DNA of 36,761 nucleotides. Origin: Phycisphaerales bacterium. GTDB taxonomy: Bacteria > Planctomycetota > Phycisphaerae > Phycisphaerales > SM1A02. Positions 16,873-25,494 of the stretch are shown piece after piece. The notes beneath the pieces are model-generated. The model was not told the DNA's origin, ran no database searches, and was given only the letters and a program-made list of their open reading frames with translations. Made by a program: the position numbers and the translations under genes. Where the stretch lies: the NCBI GenBank assembly GCA_020345805.1, contig CP070772.1, positions 2,227,772 through 2,264,532 of the forward strand, in the 5' to 3' direction. How positions within the stretch are numbered: position 1 is the first letter of the stretch; each line of letters opens with the position of its first letter.

Positions 16873-17541
16873 GTGAAGATTGACTCGACCATGCTGGATG
16901 AGTTCGTTCGCCTGACGAGGCGCGGCCACGAGCTTCTGCATATCTGCGGCTGGGACGGCCGGAAATACACCGCTTTCAAGCCGGCCGGGCTGGAGTGCAT
17001 GAAATTCCGCGCTCAGGCCCTGTCGCTGATCCGGTCCGTCTTCGGATCTGACAGTTCCTATCACCGGTACCTCCAGAAGCTCGCCGAGGATGGTAATGCC
17101 CGCGAGAAGGGGTATCACCTTCACGAATTCCTGCAGGTGCTGGAGCAGGCGTACCGCGACATTCAGCGCGAGGAGGTGTTCGAGTCTTCCGATGAGTTGC
17201 TGGCGGCTCTGGATGACGATCTCATCGAGGTGGCGGAGGCGCTGGTAAACGCCGGGTTCCACGTGCCCGCCGCCCAGCGCGCCGGGTTGCTTCTGGAACG
17301 TACCATTCGCAGTCTGGCCCGTGGACGAGGCATCGCGGATTCCGAGAGCCGGCCCGTTGACCAGCTCAATGACTCACTTCAGGCGATGGGTGCTTACGAG
17401 ACGGAAGATCATCGCCACATCGGCGCGTGCGCCCAGATTCGACGCGATGCCGAGGGGCCCGAATCGCACCGCATCAACGCCGAGGACGTGATGGACATGG
17501 TCATCTGGATCGGCCGATTCATCCGGAAACACGAATCCTGA
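16873..17541 (+). CDS. Hypothetical protein with DUF4145-like C-terminus
   Basis: An alpha-helical soluble protein of up to 222 residues. The first possible start is GTG at 16873; an ATG at 16891 (MLDEFVRLTRRGHELL) is also plausible, and neither has a good ribosome site. Residues about 125-215 (AAQRAGLLLERTIRSLARGR, then IRRDAEGPESHRINAEDVMD) resemble the DUF4145/HEPN-like helical fold that often ends abortive-infection or restriction-linked proteins. The arginine-to-histidine spacing is seven residues, one longer than the Rx4-6H motif of HEPN RNases, so nuclease activity is doubtful. No partner gene is adjacent. Genes on both sides are on the minus strand. Function unknown. Confidence 0.7.
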   Translation: MKIDSTMLDEFVRLTRRGHELLHICGWDGRKYTAFKPAGLECMKFRAQALSLIRSVFGSDSSYHRYLQKLAEDGNAREKGYHLHEFLQVLEQAYRDIQREEVFESSDELLAALDDDLIEVAEALVNAGFHVPAAQRAGLLLERTIRSLARGRGIADSESRPVDQLNDSLQAMGAYETEDHRHIGACAQIRRDAEGPESHRINAEDVMDMVIWIGRFIRKHES

Positions 17542-17572
17542 GAGGCAGTCTCAGATTTGCGCGGCCGCTCGG

Positions 17573-19792
17573 TCACCCCTCTCCCGGTTCCGCGGGGCCG
17601 AATTCAGCTTCCTTCTCCCGACGGCGCAACTCGTATTCCTCGCGCCGCTGACCGATCTGTTGGGCCAGCTCGTGAAGCCCCCTTTCCCGAGCGATTTCAA
17701 TCGCCGAGTCCGTGGCGGCCACCGCTTCCTCGAATCGTTCCGCTGCCGCATATGCCGCCGCAAGCACGTCCAGGGCCGCCGGATCCTGCCCGTTGCTCAG
17801 CCCCACCAGTCCCCCGGCCAGTTCGATGGCCCGGTCGGTCTTCCTGTATGCCGGGTCCGGGCAGGTGGTGTACAGATGTATCAGGCGGGTCACGATCTGC
17901 ACCCGTTCCAGCTCATTTGCGGCAGCGGTGAGAGCCTGCTGGTACCGCCGGTCGGCCTGGGCGTAGTCGCCCTGCGCCTGACTGAGGCCGGCCAGCGTGA
18001 CCAGGGCCGAATAATCCTTCGCGTTGCGCTCGACGACGCGCGCGTAAAGAACCGCCGCGTCGGCATACTTCTCCATCTGCACCAGCAGGCCCGCCAGTTC
18101 GCGGGTGATCATCAGGTCCTGCGGAGTGATCTCCAGCGCCCGGCGATATGCTTCCTCCGCCTGGTCGCGCTGGTTGAGCAACTGGTGCAAGCGGCCGAGC
18201 TGGTAGTACTCCGAAGCAAGGAACGGTGGGGGAGCCTGCCTCGCCGCCGGTCCCAGACGCGCCAGCGCCAGGTCCACCGCAAGCCGCTGCTCGGCCAGGG
18301 CCTCATCAAAGCGGCCCTGCAACCGCAGCGCCTCGGAGAGATTGGAACGAGCCGGGTGATGGTCGGGCTTTATTTCGGCGGCTCTTCGGGCGTGATGCTC
18401 GGCCTGGCCCGCCGCCCCGGCCGCCTCTTCCAGCCGATCCGCAAGCACGTGCGCCTCCACCTGCCTGAGCAGGACGCCCGCGAGATTGTTGTGGGCCATC
18501 CACGCGTTATCGTTCTTGGCCAGCGTGTCGCGCCAGACCGTCTCGGCGCTCTGGTAGGTGCAGGCTTGAGTCCAGGTGATCACCCACAACGCCGGCAACA
18601 CCACCACGCACGCCAGCACCAGCCGCTTGTAATTCCCCAGCACTCGGGCCAGAAAAGTGATCACCAGCGCAATCACCCCCAGGCTCGCCAGGTACTGGAA
18701 ATGATCGGCCACGAACGAGAAACGGTGCGGATAGACGTTGAAGAAGCCCAGCGCGGGAAAAACGGTGCCCGCATAAAAGGTCAGCGCGATGAACGGCCCG
18801 CCTCTACCCTTGATGTACGCGACGACCGCCCCGATCCCGACCGCAAGCACAATGACCACCGGCCAGTACGAACCGATCGCCCCGGCGTCGATGCTCCATC
18901 GCGGATAAATGAACATCACCGGCCAGGGAATGAGCAGCTTCCACGGATAAAACACCAGCGCACGACAGGCGATCAACGTGCGCTCGATGAAGCTCAGATC
19001 GAACTCCGCTCCCCTTGCCCCCACGTTCGCCTGCTCCAGGTGGGCGGTGTGCAACGCCGCGACGAGGCCGATGACGAACAGCGGAACCAGCGGCCACAGC
19101 CGGCCGATCGTCATCCGCTGCCTCCGGTAGAGCATGAGCAGAATCAGCGCCGCGGGCAGAGAACACGTCACGGACTTGCTCAGCAGCGCGCAGGTAAACA
19201 GCAGTATCGACGCCGCATACCACGACCATCTGCGCCCCGGCAGGCTGCCGCCATCCTGGTTCTCCGACGGGTCGAACCGCAGGTAGCTCAGGGCCGCCAG
19301 AAGATAGAACAGCGCCGACAGGACGTTCTTGCGCTCGGTGATCCACGCCACCGATTCCACGTGCACCGGATGCAGCGCGAACACCGCCGCGACCATCCAG
19401 GCGGCCACCCCCGGAATCTTCCCCCTCCCACCGATCCCCAGCACGCACATCAGCCGCCACACCAGCAGCGCATTGGCGATGTGCAGCAGCACGTTCACCA
19501 GGTGATAGCCCAGCGGGTCAAGCTCCCACAACTGGTATTCAATCCAGAACGTCGTGAACACCACCGGGTAATACTGATGAGTCTGGCCGGGCTCCCACAG
19601 CCTCACCAGCCCCGCGGCGTCGCGCAGCAGAGGGTTCTTCGTGACATAGTCGTCATCGTCCCAGATGAATCCGCCGTTGATCGCGGGGATGTATGCCGTC
19701 AGCGCCAGCAGCACGATGATCACCACGCCCCAGATGACGCGGCGGCGGGTGGCTTGGGATTCCGGTGATTCCGGCGGATCGGGCAGGGTCAT
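17573..19792 (-). CDS. TMTC-like TPR membrane protein (GT-C fold)
   Basis: This 739-residue protein has about 10-12 membrane segments in residues 20-440, then a cytoplasmic or periplasmic TPR region at about 440-735. The first loop carries the acidic stretch GFIWDDDDYVTKNPLL, and the next the motif HPVHVESVAWITERKN. These are typical of the TMTC/DUF1736 group of GT-C polytopic glycosyltransferase-like proteins. Animal TMTCs transfer O-mannose to cadherins from a lipid-linked sugar. Bacterial relatives, common in Planctomycetota, have no firm substrate. The acidic pair would be the candidate metal or catalytic site. The ATG at 19790-19792 has a poor ribosome site. It lies 88 nt downstream of iorB on the same strand but shows no functional link to it. 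Confidence 0.85.
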   Translation of the reverse strand: MTLPDPPESPESQATRRRVIWGVVIIVLLALTAYIPAINGGFIWDDDDYVTKNPLLRDAAGLVRLWEPGQTHQYYPVVFTTFWIEYQLWELDPLGYHLVNVLLHIANALLVWRLMCVLGIGGRGKIPGVAAWMVAAVFALHPVHVESVAWITERKNVLSALFYLLAALSYLRFDPSENQDGGSLPGRRWSWYAASILLFTCALLSKSVTCSLPAALILLMLYRRQRMTIGRLWPLVPLFVIGLVAALHTAHLEQANVGARGAEFDLSFIERTLIACRALVFYPWKLLIPWPVMFIYPRWSIDAGAIGSYWPVVIVLAVGIGAVVAYIKGRGGPFIALTFYAGTVFPALGFFNVYPHRFSFVADHFQYLASLGVIALVITFLARVLGNYKRLVLACVVVLPALWVITWTQACTYQSAETVWRDTLAKNDNAWMAHNNLAGVLLRQVEAHVLADRLEEAAGAAGQAEHHARRAAEIKPDHHPARSNLSEALRLQGRFDEALAEQRLAVDLALARLGPAARQAPPPFLASEYYQLGRLHQLLNQRDQAEEAYRRALEITPQDLMITRELAGLLVQMEKYADAAVLYARVVERNAKDYSALVTLAGLSQAQGDYAQADRRYQQALTAAANELERVQIVTRLIHLYTTCPDPAYRKTDRAIELAGGLVGLSNGQDPAALDVLAAAYAAAERFEEAVAATDSAIEIARERGLHELAQQIGQRREEYELRRREKEAEFGPAEPGEG

Positions 19793-19831
19793 CAGCGCAT
19801 TGTACGGGCCAGTGCGGGAGACGCGCGATTA

Positions 19832-19846
19832 GCCGCCTGCGGCGGC
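19832..19846 (-). terminator. Possible terminator after iorB
   Basis: GCCGCC/GGCGGC with a 3-nt loop lies 35 nt past the iorB stop codon. It is followed on the minus strand by TAAT, so there is no proper T-run. Confidence 0.3.
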
Positions 19847-19880
19847 GATGGTCTGACATCAGGAGCGGCCACCAGTCGGC

Positions 19881-20495
19881 CTATGCGCACGGCGCCGGTG
19901 TCTGCTTCGCCGCCATCTCCATCCCCATCGCGAACGCCTTCTCGTTCACGTCCCGGGCCTTCTCCGGCACGCCGTCCAGCACCACTTTTCGCAGGATTTC
20001 TGCAACGAACGGCAGCACGCCTGCCCCCGCCAATACCCCCAGCAGTACTGCGTTCAGCGCCTGGGCATTCCCCGCCTGCTTGGCCGTCTCCGTGGCGTCG
20101 AATGCGATCACGTTCGGGCTGATAGCGCGGATTCTCCCCAGCACCTCATCCGTGTCGGGATACTTGTCTCCCTTCATCGACACCATGGCCGGCACCACCG
20201 GGTGCGTGTTCGTCACCACCAGCGTCTTTTCCGAGGCCTTGGTCATCGCCCGCAGCGTTTCGATCGGCTCAAAGCCAAGCAGTATATCGGCCTGGCCGTC
20301 GGAGACGATCGGGCCGTAGACCTCGCCGATGCGCACGCTCGATTCAACGACCCCGCCGCGCTGGGCCATGCCGTGGATCTCGCCCACCAGGACCTTGAGC
20401 CCGGCCTCCACGGCCGCCTGACCCAGGAACGTCGAAGCGGACAGCGACCCCTGCCCGCCCACGCCGGTGATGAAGATGTCGGTCTTTTCGGCCAT
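19881..20495 (-). CDS. iorB: Indolepyruvate oxidoreductase subunit beta
   Basis: The start is ATG at 20493-20495, with GGGGA 8 nt upstream, giving 204 residues, the usual size for IorB. It has the gamma-type 2-oxoacid:ferredoxin oxidoreductase fold (POR_N gamma domain): N-terminal IFITGVGGQGSLSASTFLGQ, the partner segment GEIHGMAQRGGVVESSVRIG, and ADILLGFEPIETLRA. With IorA it oxidatively decarboxylates indolepyruvate or phenylpyruvate to the aryl-acetyl-CoA. The iorA and iorB genes are usually adjacent; here an ankyrin gene and repeats separate them by about 1.35 kb. A TACACT element 40-60 nt upstream may supply a separate promoter. Confidence 0.93.
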   Translation of the reverse strand: MAEKTDIFITGVGGQGSLSASTFLGQAAVEAGLKVLVGEIHGMAQRGGVVESSVRIGEVYGPIVSDGQADILLGFEPIETLRAMTKASEKTLVVTNTHPVVPAMVSMKGDKYPDTDEVLGRIRAISPNVIAFDATETAKQAGNAQALNAVLLGVLAGAGVLPFVAEILRKVVLDGVPEKARDVNEKAFAMGMEMAAKQTPAPCA

Positions 20496-20571
20496 GCTCG
20501 ATTCCCCAAAGCGCGGCGGCGGATAGTCGGACAAACCGGTGCGGTAGTGTAGGCGGGGGGAGGGCGGTTCA

Positions 20572-20692
20572 CCACGGAGGGCCACGGAGGGCCACGGAGG
20601 GCCACGGAGGACCGCGGAGATAGGAAGGAATGGTGGGGGGACTCCCGCATTGTCATGCCTGCTTAGCTGCGACCCGCAGCGCAGGGAAGCGC
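20572..20692. repeat. Left composite inverted repeat of ankyrin cassette
   Basis: Four tandem copies of CCACGGAGGG (20572-20610) plus a degenerate fifth to 20620 are followed by a block at 20663-20692 that starts TTAGC and ends CGCAGCGCAGGGAAGCGC. Both parts recur in inverted order and orientation on the far side of the ankyrin gene. The 18-nt block (20675-20692) is perfectly conserved there. Confidence 0.8.
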
Positions 20693-20701
20693 GATTGTTG
20701 G

Positions 20702-21679
20702 CTAGCGTTCGGACTGCGATCCGTCATCATCACCTGGTGTCTTCGGCCCCATCGCCTGTTCAAGAAACTCCGCCAGTTCCGCGTGATCTCGTTCGCGCGC
20801 CAGTTCCAGTGGCGTTTTTCCCAGAAAGCCCAGTTCGTCAAGCTCAGCGCCCGCAGCCACGAGCAGGCGAGCGAGTTCAATGTCGCCCCATTCAGCCGCC
20901 TTGTGGATAGCCCTGTTGCCCAGATCGTCTTCCAAATCCGGATCGGCTCCCATTGCGGCAACTTGCCGCGCGGCTTCGAGATTGTGGTTTCGCAGCGAAT
21001 ACATCAATGGCGTCAGCTCCTCGCTGTTCCTCGCATTGAGATCAGCTCCGAGTTCGCTCACAAACAAGAGTGTCTTCTTCAGATCCCCCGGATCCGCTCT
21101 CCGATCACCGACCGCCACATGAAACAGCGATCCATCGCGACAGGCTCCCTCCACTGAAGCACCTCTTTCGATCAGTGCTTTGGCTGCTTCGATGTCCTGG
21201 CCCAAAATCGTCCATGACAGCGGGGTGAGACCCTCGCCATCCGTTGCCTCAAGATCGGCGCCGTGATCCAGCAGCACTTCCATCGTGGCGAGCCGAGCGG
21301 CAAGCGGCCCGTGCATGGCCCGCAGCGACCCATAAGCTGAGCACATCGCATGGTGGATGGTCGTTCCCCCTGTATTGCGATCGGCCGCGCAGGCATCTGC
21401 CCCTTTCCCGATCAGGTATTCGATCATCGCGTTGTCACCACGCGCCGCGGCGATGATGATTGCCGGCTGACTCAGATCGTTCGTTGCAGATGGATCGGCG
21501 CCTGCTTCAATGGCCGCCTTCACGTCTTCCAGCGATCCGGCGCTAACAGCTTCAATCAGGGCATCGTTCGGCGACGGCGCATTCGGATTCCCGTTGCATG
21601 CAGATAGAGCGAACAGCACAAAGCACGCGACAAACCTGTCAACGCATTTCATGCTGCATGATCGTGTGATTCTGCCCAT
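20702..21679 (-). CDS. Ankyrin-repeat lipoprotein
   Basis: The start at 21677-21679 (MGRITRSCSMKCVDRF) is chosen because GGAGG lies 8 nt upstream. A later Met (21652) is an alternative. The signal peptide ends in the lipobox LSAC, so the 325-residue protein is probably a surface or periplasmic lipoprotein. Residues about 45-310 form seven or so ankyrin repeats (ALIEAVSAGSLEDVKAAIEA, then repeated GADP/GADL and TPL turns). Ankyrin domains mediate protein binding; the partner is unknown. The gene interrupts iorA-iorB and is enclosed by inverted composite repeats at 20572-20692 and 21737-21846. Its codons look less GC3-biased than those of iorA. Both facts suggest acquisition or transposition as a cassette. 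No transposase or integrase was found. Confidence 0.88.
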   Translation of the reverse strand: MGRITRSCSMKCVDRFVACFVLFALSACNGNPNAPSPNDALIEAVSAGSLEDVKAAIEAGADPSATNDLSQPAIIIAAARGDNAMIEYLIGKGADACAADRNTGGTTIHHAMCSAYGSLRAMHGPLAARLATMEVLLDHGADLEATDGEGLTPLSWTILGQDIEAAKALIERGASVEGACRDGSLFHVAVGDRRADPGDLKKTLLFVSELGADLNARNSEELTPLMYSLRNHNLEAARQVAAMGADPDLEDDLGNRAIHKAAEWGDIELARLLVAAGAELDELGFLGKTPLELARERDHAELAEFLEQAMGPKTPGDDDGSQSER

Positions 21680-21736
21680 ATCCCATTCCTCCACCACATT
21701 GCTGCTGTGTCACGACTCCGCGCCAAACGCTTCCTT

Positions 21737-21846
21737 GCGCTTCCCTGCGCTGCGCTTCGGGGCGCGGCTAAACAAGACGTCCGTAATCCCTGCCTTTTTC
21801 CCTCTTCACCGCTCTCCCTCTCCGTGGCCCTCAGTGGCCCTCCGTG
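21737..21846. repeat. Right composite inverted repeat of ankyrin cassette
   Basis: The reverse complement reads CACGGAGGGC, CACTGAGGGC, CACGGAGAGG (21819-21846), then a block starting TTAGC that ends CGCAGCGCAGGGAAGCGC (21737-21771). The 18-nt part (21737-21754) is an exact inverted match of 20675-20692. The outer end stops one base short of the iorA stop codon (21848-21850). Confidence 0.8.
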
Positions 21847-21847
21847 T

Positions 21848-24800
21848 TTAAACCTCAACCGCTTCGATCGCATCGTTCGGGCACAACTGCGCGCACACGC
21901 CGCACGCCGTGCAGAGGACTTCGTCGATGTACACCCGGCCGTCCTGCTTGTAGATCGCCGGGCAGCCGAAGTTGTCGATGCAGTTGTTGCAACGCGCGCA
22001 CTGGCCGCAGCTCAGGCAGCGCTCGGCCTCGGCCAGCACCTGCTCTTCGGTCAGGCCGAACGAGAACTCCTCGAAATCGCGACAGCGATCGGAACCGGGC
22101 CGTTCCGCGCCAATCGCTCTACTTCCGGGGGCGGGGGACACGCCTGCCGGACGATAACGATGGCTGTCAGCAATCTCAGCCGGTGTATGGAACGCGATCG
22201 GTTCGACTTCCGCATCGTTGCCTGACAACGCCTGGTCGATTCCATATGCTGCCTTGCGGCCTTGGGCGATGGCGTCGATCACCGTCCAGCCCTCGCCCGT
22301 GCAGTCGCCGGCCGCGAACACCCGCGGGTGGTTCGTCGCCCCGGTTTTGATATCAGCCGGCACGGCGCCCCATTTATCTCGGCCCAGGTCGATGTCGCCG
22401 TCCAGCACCTCTCTCGTCTGCGTCTGGCCGATGGCGGGAATGACGTGATCGCATTCGATGACAAACTCGCTGCCCGCGATCGGTACCGGCCTGTGCCGGC
22501 CGGATTCATCCGGCTCGCCCAGTTCGTTCTTCACGCACTTCAGCCCGACCAACTTCCCATTCTCAACGAGAAGCTCAACCGGCTGGGCGAGGTACTGAAT
22601 CTCCACGCCCTCGTCGATCGTCTCGCGCAGCTCCTCCTCATCCATGGGCATCTCCGCCTCGGACCGGCGGTAGACGATCCTGGAAGACTCCGCGCCGAGG
22701 CGCAAAGCCACCCGCGCGGCGTCGGATGCCGCATCGCCGCCCCCCACAATAATCACGTTGCGACCACACTTCCTGCGGCCATCGATATTAACATCGTGCA
22801 GGAACGAAAGCGCCTCTTCGACGCCCTGGACCTCATCTTCACCGGCCAGCCCCAGGCTCATGCCGCGATGCGCGCCGATGGCCAGACATACGGCTTCGAA
22901 GCCATCATCGAGCAGTGACTTGACGGTGAAATCCCTGCCCAGCGTCTTGCCGCCGGTGAACTTGATGCCGGTGGAGAGGACGCCGTCGATTTCCTCCTTG
23001 ACCAGCGCGCGGGGCATGCGGTGTGCGGGCAGGCCGGCAATCAGCATGCCGCCTGCGATCTTCTCGCGGTCAAAGATGGTGACTTCGTAGCCGCGCTGGT
23101 TGAGGTCCCAGGCCGCGGCGATCCCGCCGGGACCTGCCCCGATGACGGCCACCTTGCCACCGTTGTTCTTGCGGGCCTCCATGGCCTTGTCGCGCATCTG
23201 GCCCAGGTATTCGGCGAACTGCTCGCGCGTCTCGCGCTCGGCCAGGAACCGCTTCACGCCGTTGATGGAGATGGGATCGTCGTAATCGCCGCGGACGCAG
23301 TTGGACTCGCAAGGCCGGTGACAGATGCGCCCGAGGATGCGCGGGATGGGCACGGACTGGCGGATCAGCGCCAGCGCCTCGGCATACCTGCCCGCCCTCG
23401 CCAGGGCCATGTAGCCGGTGACGCAGATACTCGCCGGGCAGGTGTGGGTGCAGGGCGCTTCGGGATGCTTGCGGGCGCGGCCCTCGGCCGGAAACGCCAT
23501 CGGATCGCAGTCGGAGGCGAGGATCTTGGTCCGCCCGCGCAGTATCTGGTCGTCGTTGAAGATGGAAATCCCGCATCCTTCGTGATCGCACAGCTTGCCG
23601 CAGTACTTGCACTTGTCCTGGTTCACCCGGTAGGTGAGTACGGGGGCTTTTTCCTTCAGGACGCGCCGCGCAAACAGCGGGCACGGCCGGCGACTGATGA
23701 TCACCCGCACACCCTTGCGGCTGTAGGCGCCTTGGACGACGTCGATCGTGTTCTTCAGATCGTTGGGATCGACCACGTGAAGATCCGTCACGCCGATGCC
23801 GCGGATCAACTGTTCCAGGTCCACGTGCGCCTGCTTCTCGGGCACCAGCTCGCTGGAAGGGTGCGGCTGGTGGCCGGTCATGGCGGTGGTCGAATTGTCG
23901 AGAATCACCAGCAGCAGGTTGTGCCGGTTGTGAACGGCGTTGACCAGGCCGGTGATGCCGGAGTGGTAGAAGGTGGAATCGCCGATGAAGGCGACGTGCG
24001 GCTGCTCGTTATTAATAGAAGCGCCGCAGGCCATGGTCACCGCCCCGCCCATGCACAGGAAGCTGTCGGTCGTGGCCAGCGGCGGGAGCAGGCCCAGCGT
24101 GTAGCAGCCGATGTCCGAGGCGTAATAGGTGTCGTACATGTCGGCCACGCTCTTGACCGCATAGTAAGTCGTGCGGTGAGTGCAGCCGGCGCAGAGCAGT
24201 GGGGGGCGGCCGGGCAGGGCGGGGATTTCGTGTGTGGCAGGAGCCTCGACGGGAATGTCCAGAATCCGCGCCACCGCCGGGCGGATGCGATCGCCGCTCA
24301 ATTCGTAGTGTCGCGGCACCCAGTCCTCGCCCTTGCCGTGAATCTCGACGCGGGCGCCGATCTCCTGGGTGATCGCCTTGACCTCCGTCTCCAGGTATGG
24401 CTCCAGCTCCTCGACCACGAGAATCTTCTTCGTGGTCGAGAGAATCTGCTCGATGAGATGACGAGGCAGGGGGTGGATCGAGGTGATCTTCAAGACCTGC
24501 GCCCTGTCGGCGGCATCCAGCTCGTCAAGCACTTCCTTGACATACGCGTAGGCCACGCCGGCGGTGATGATGCCGATGTCGCCTTCGCCTTCCAGCCGGT
24601 CGAAACCGAGCTTCTTCATCGCTTCGTAAGCCAGCGCCTGCCTGGCGATGAGCTTTGGTCGCAACCCCCGCGCCACCAGCGGCACGGGCACCCAGCGCAT
24701 GAAGTCCTTCTCGAAATGGCCCTGAAATCGGCGGGGCGTGAGCTTGTCGAACGTGCACACGCCGCGAGTATGGTTCACGCGCGTCGTCGTGCGGAGCAGC

Positions 24801-25300
24801 ACCGGCATTTCCAGCTCTTCGGAAAGCGCGAACGCCGCGCGGGTGACCTCCTGGGCTTCGGTCGGGTCGGCCGGCTCCAGCATGGGCACGAGACTGAGCT
24901 TGGCGTAGAAGCGGTTGTCCTGCTCGTTCTGCGAAGAGTGCATGGAGGGGTCGTCGGCGGTGACGATCACCAGCCCGGCCCGCACGCCGGTGTAGGCGAC
25001 GGTGTTCAGCGGGTCGGCGGCGACGTTGAGCCCCACGTGCTTCATGGAGCAGATGGCCCGCATGCCGCTGATCGCCGCAGCCGCCGCAACCTCCAGCGCC
25101 ACCTTCTCGTTGGTGGAGTACTCGAAATAGACATCGGAGATTTGCGACAGGGCGTAGAACGTGTCGGCGATCTCCGATGAGGGCGTGCCCGGATAGGCGG
25201 TCGCCACCTCCACACCCGCCTCCAGCGCTCCCCGCACGATGCCTTCGTTTCCCAGCAGCAGAACCTTGTTCCCCGGCTTCTCTTCCAGCAACAGCTTCAT
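21848..25300 (-). CDS. iorA: Indolepyruvate oxidoreductase alpha fused to GltD-like flavoprotein
   Basis: The start ATG at 25298-25300 is preceded by AAGG, giving 1150 residues where normal IorA has about 600-650. Residues 1-550 are the IorA core: GNEGIVRGALEAGVEVATAYPGTP at the start and the TPP site GDSTFYHSGITGLVNAV near 440. A cysteine cluster (CKYCGKLCDHEGC, near 564) looks like a remnant or altered [4Fe-4S] site. Residues 610-1040 are a glutamate-synthase-small-subunit (GltD/NfnB) module: the iron-sulfur segment CTHTCPASIC ... CHRPCESNC, FAD site GAGPGGIAAAWDL near 720, and NAD(P)H site VGGGDAASDAARVALRLG near 852. The C-terminus is the IorA two-cluster ferredoxin domain (CLSCGQCARCNNC, CTACGVCAQLCP). 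The flavoprotein therefore seems inserted between the TPP half and the ferredoxin tail. I infer direct electron transfer from aryl-pyruvate oxidation to NAD(P)+. Confidence 0.93.
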   Translation of the reverse strand: MKLLLEEKPGNKVLLLGNEGIVRGALEAGVEVATAYPGTPSSEIADTFYALSQISDVYFEYSTNEKVALEVAAAAAISGMRAICSMKHVGLNVAADPLNTVAYTGVRAGLVIVTADDPSMHSSQNEQDNRFYAKLSLVPMLEPADPTEAQEVTRAAFALSEELEMPVLLRTTTRVNHTRGVCTFDKLTPRRFQGHFEKDFMRWVPVPLVARGLRPKLIARQALAYEAMKKLGFDRLEGEGDIGIITAGVAYAYVKEVLDELDAADRAQVLKITSIHPLPRHLIEQILSTTKKILVVEELEPYLETEVKAITQEIGARVEIHGKGEDWVPRHYELSGDRIRPAVARILDIPVEAPATHEIPALPGRPPLLCAGCTHRTTYYAVKSVADMYDTYYASDIGCYTLGLLPPLATTDSFLCMGGAVTMACGASINNEQPHVAFIGDSTFYHSGITGLVNAVHNRHNLLLVILDNSTTAMTGHQPHPSSELVPEKQAHVDLEQLIRGIGVTDLHVVDPNDLKNTIDVVQGAYSRKGVRVIISRRPCPLFARRVLKEKAPVLTYRVNQDKCKYCGKLCDHEGCGISIFNDDQILRGRTKILASDCDPMAFPAEGRARKHPEAPCTHTCPASICVTGYMALARAGRYAEALALIRQSVPIPRILGRICHRPCESNCVRGDYDDPISINGVKRFLAERETREQFAEYLGQMRDKAMEARKNNGGKVAVIGAGPGGIAAAWDLNQRGYEVTIFDREKIAGGMLIAGLPAHRMPRALVKEEIDGVLSTGIKFTGGKTLGRDFTVKSLLDDGFEAVCLAIGAHRGMSLGLAGEDEVQGVEEALSFLHDVNIDGRRKCGRNVIIVGGGDAASDAARVALRLGAESSRIVYRRSEAEMPMDEEELRETIDEGVEIQYLAQPVELLVENGKLVGLKCVKNELGEPDESGRHRPVPIAGSEFVIECDHVIPAIGQTQTREVLDGDIDLGRDKWGAVPADIKTGATNHPRVFAAGDCTGEGWTVIDAIAQGRKAAYGIDQALSGNDAEVEPIAFHTPAEIADSHRYRPAGVSPAPGSRAIGAERPGSDRCRDFEEFSFGLTEEQVLAEAERCLSCGQCARCNNCIDNFGCPAIYKQDGRVYIDEVLCTACGVCAQLCPNDAIEAVEV

Positions 25301-25372
25301 GGGCGGCAACCTTGCGAAGGGCGTGGCGTTGGGATGGAAAACCGCGAAGTGCGGGCGGTTAATCGTCGTTTC

Positions 25373-25402
25373 ATCCTAGGCGAATCGGCGGTCGCGCTCC
25401 AA
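25373..25402 (-). promoter_or_regulatory. Candidate iorA promoter
   Basis: On the minus strand TTGGAG (25397-25402) and TAGGAT (25373-25378) are separated by 18 bp. This predicts a leader of about 65 nt before the iorA ATG at 25300. Confidence 0.4.
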
Positions 25403-25494
25403 TGCAGGGGACGATCATGGCGGGTCGAAATGCCGTCCACAGGGCGGCGAGTTTTCGCCCCCTGCCAGGGAGGGGGGAACTCAGGTTCGCCGGC

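Noticed and set aside
16873..17541. HEPN ribonuclease toxin
   Set aside because: The Arg-to-His gap is seven residues instead of four to six, and there is no antitoxin gene nearby.
20572..20620. CRISPR-like array
   Set aside because: Units are 10 bp in direct tandem with no spacers and no cas genes.
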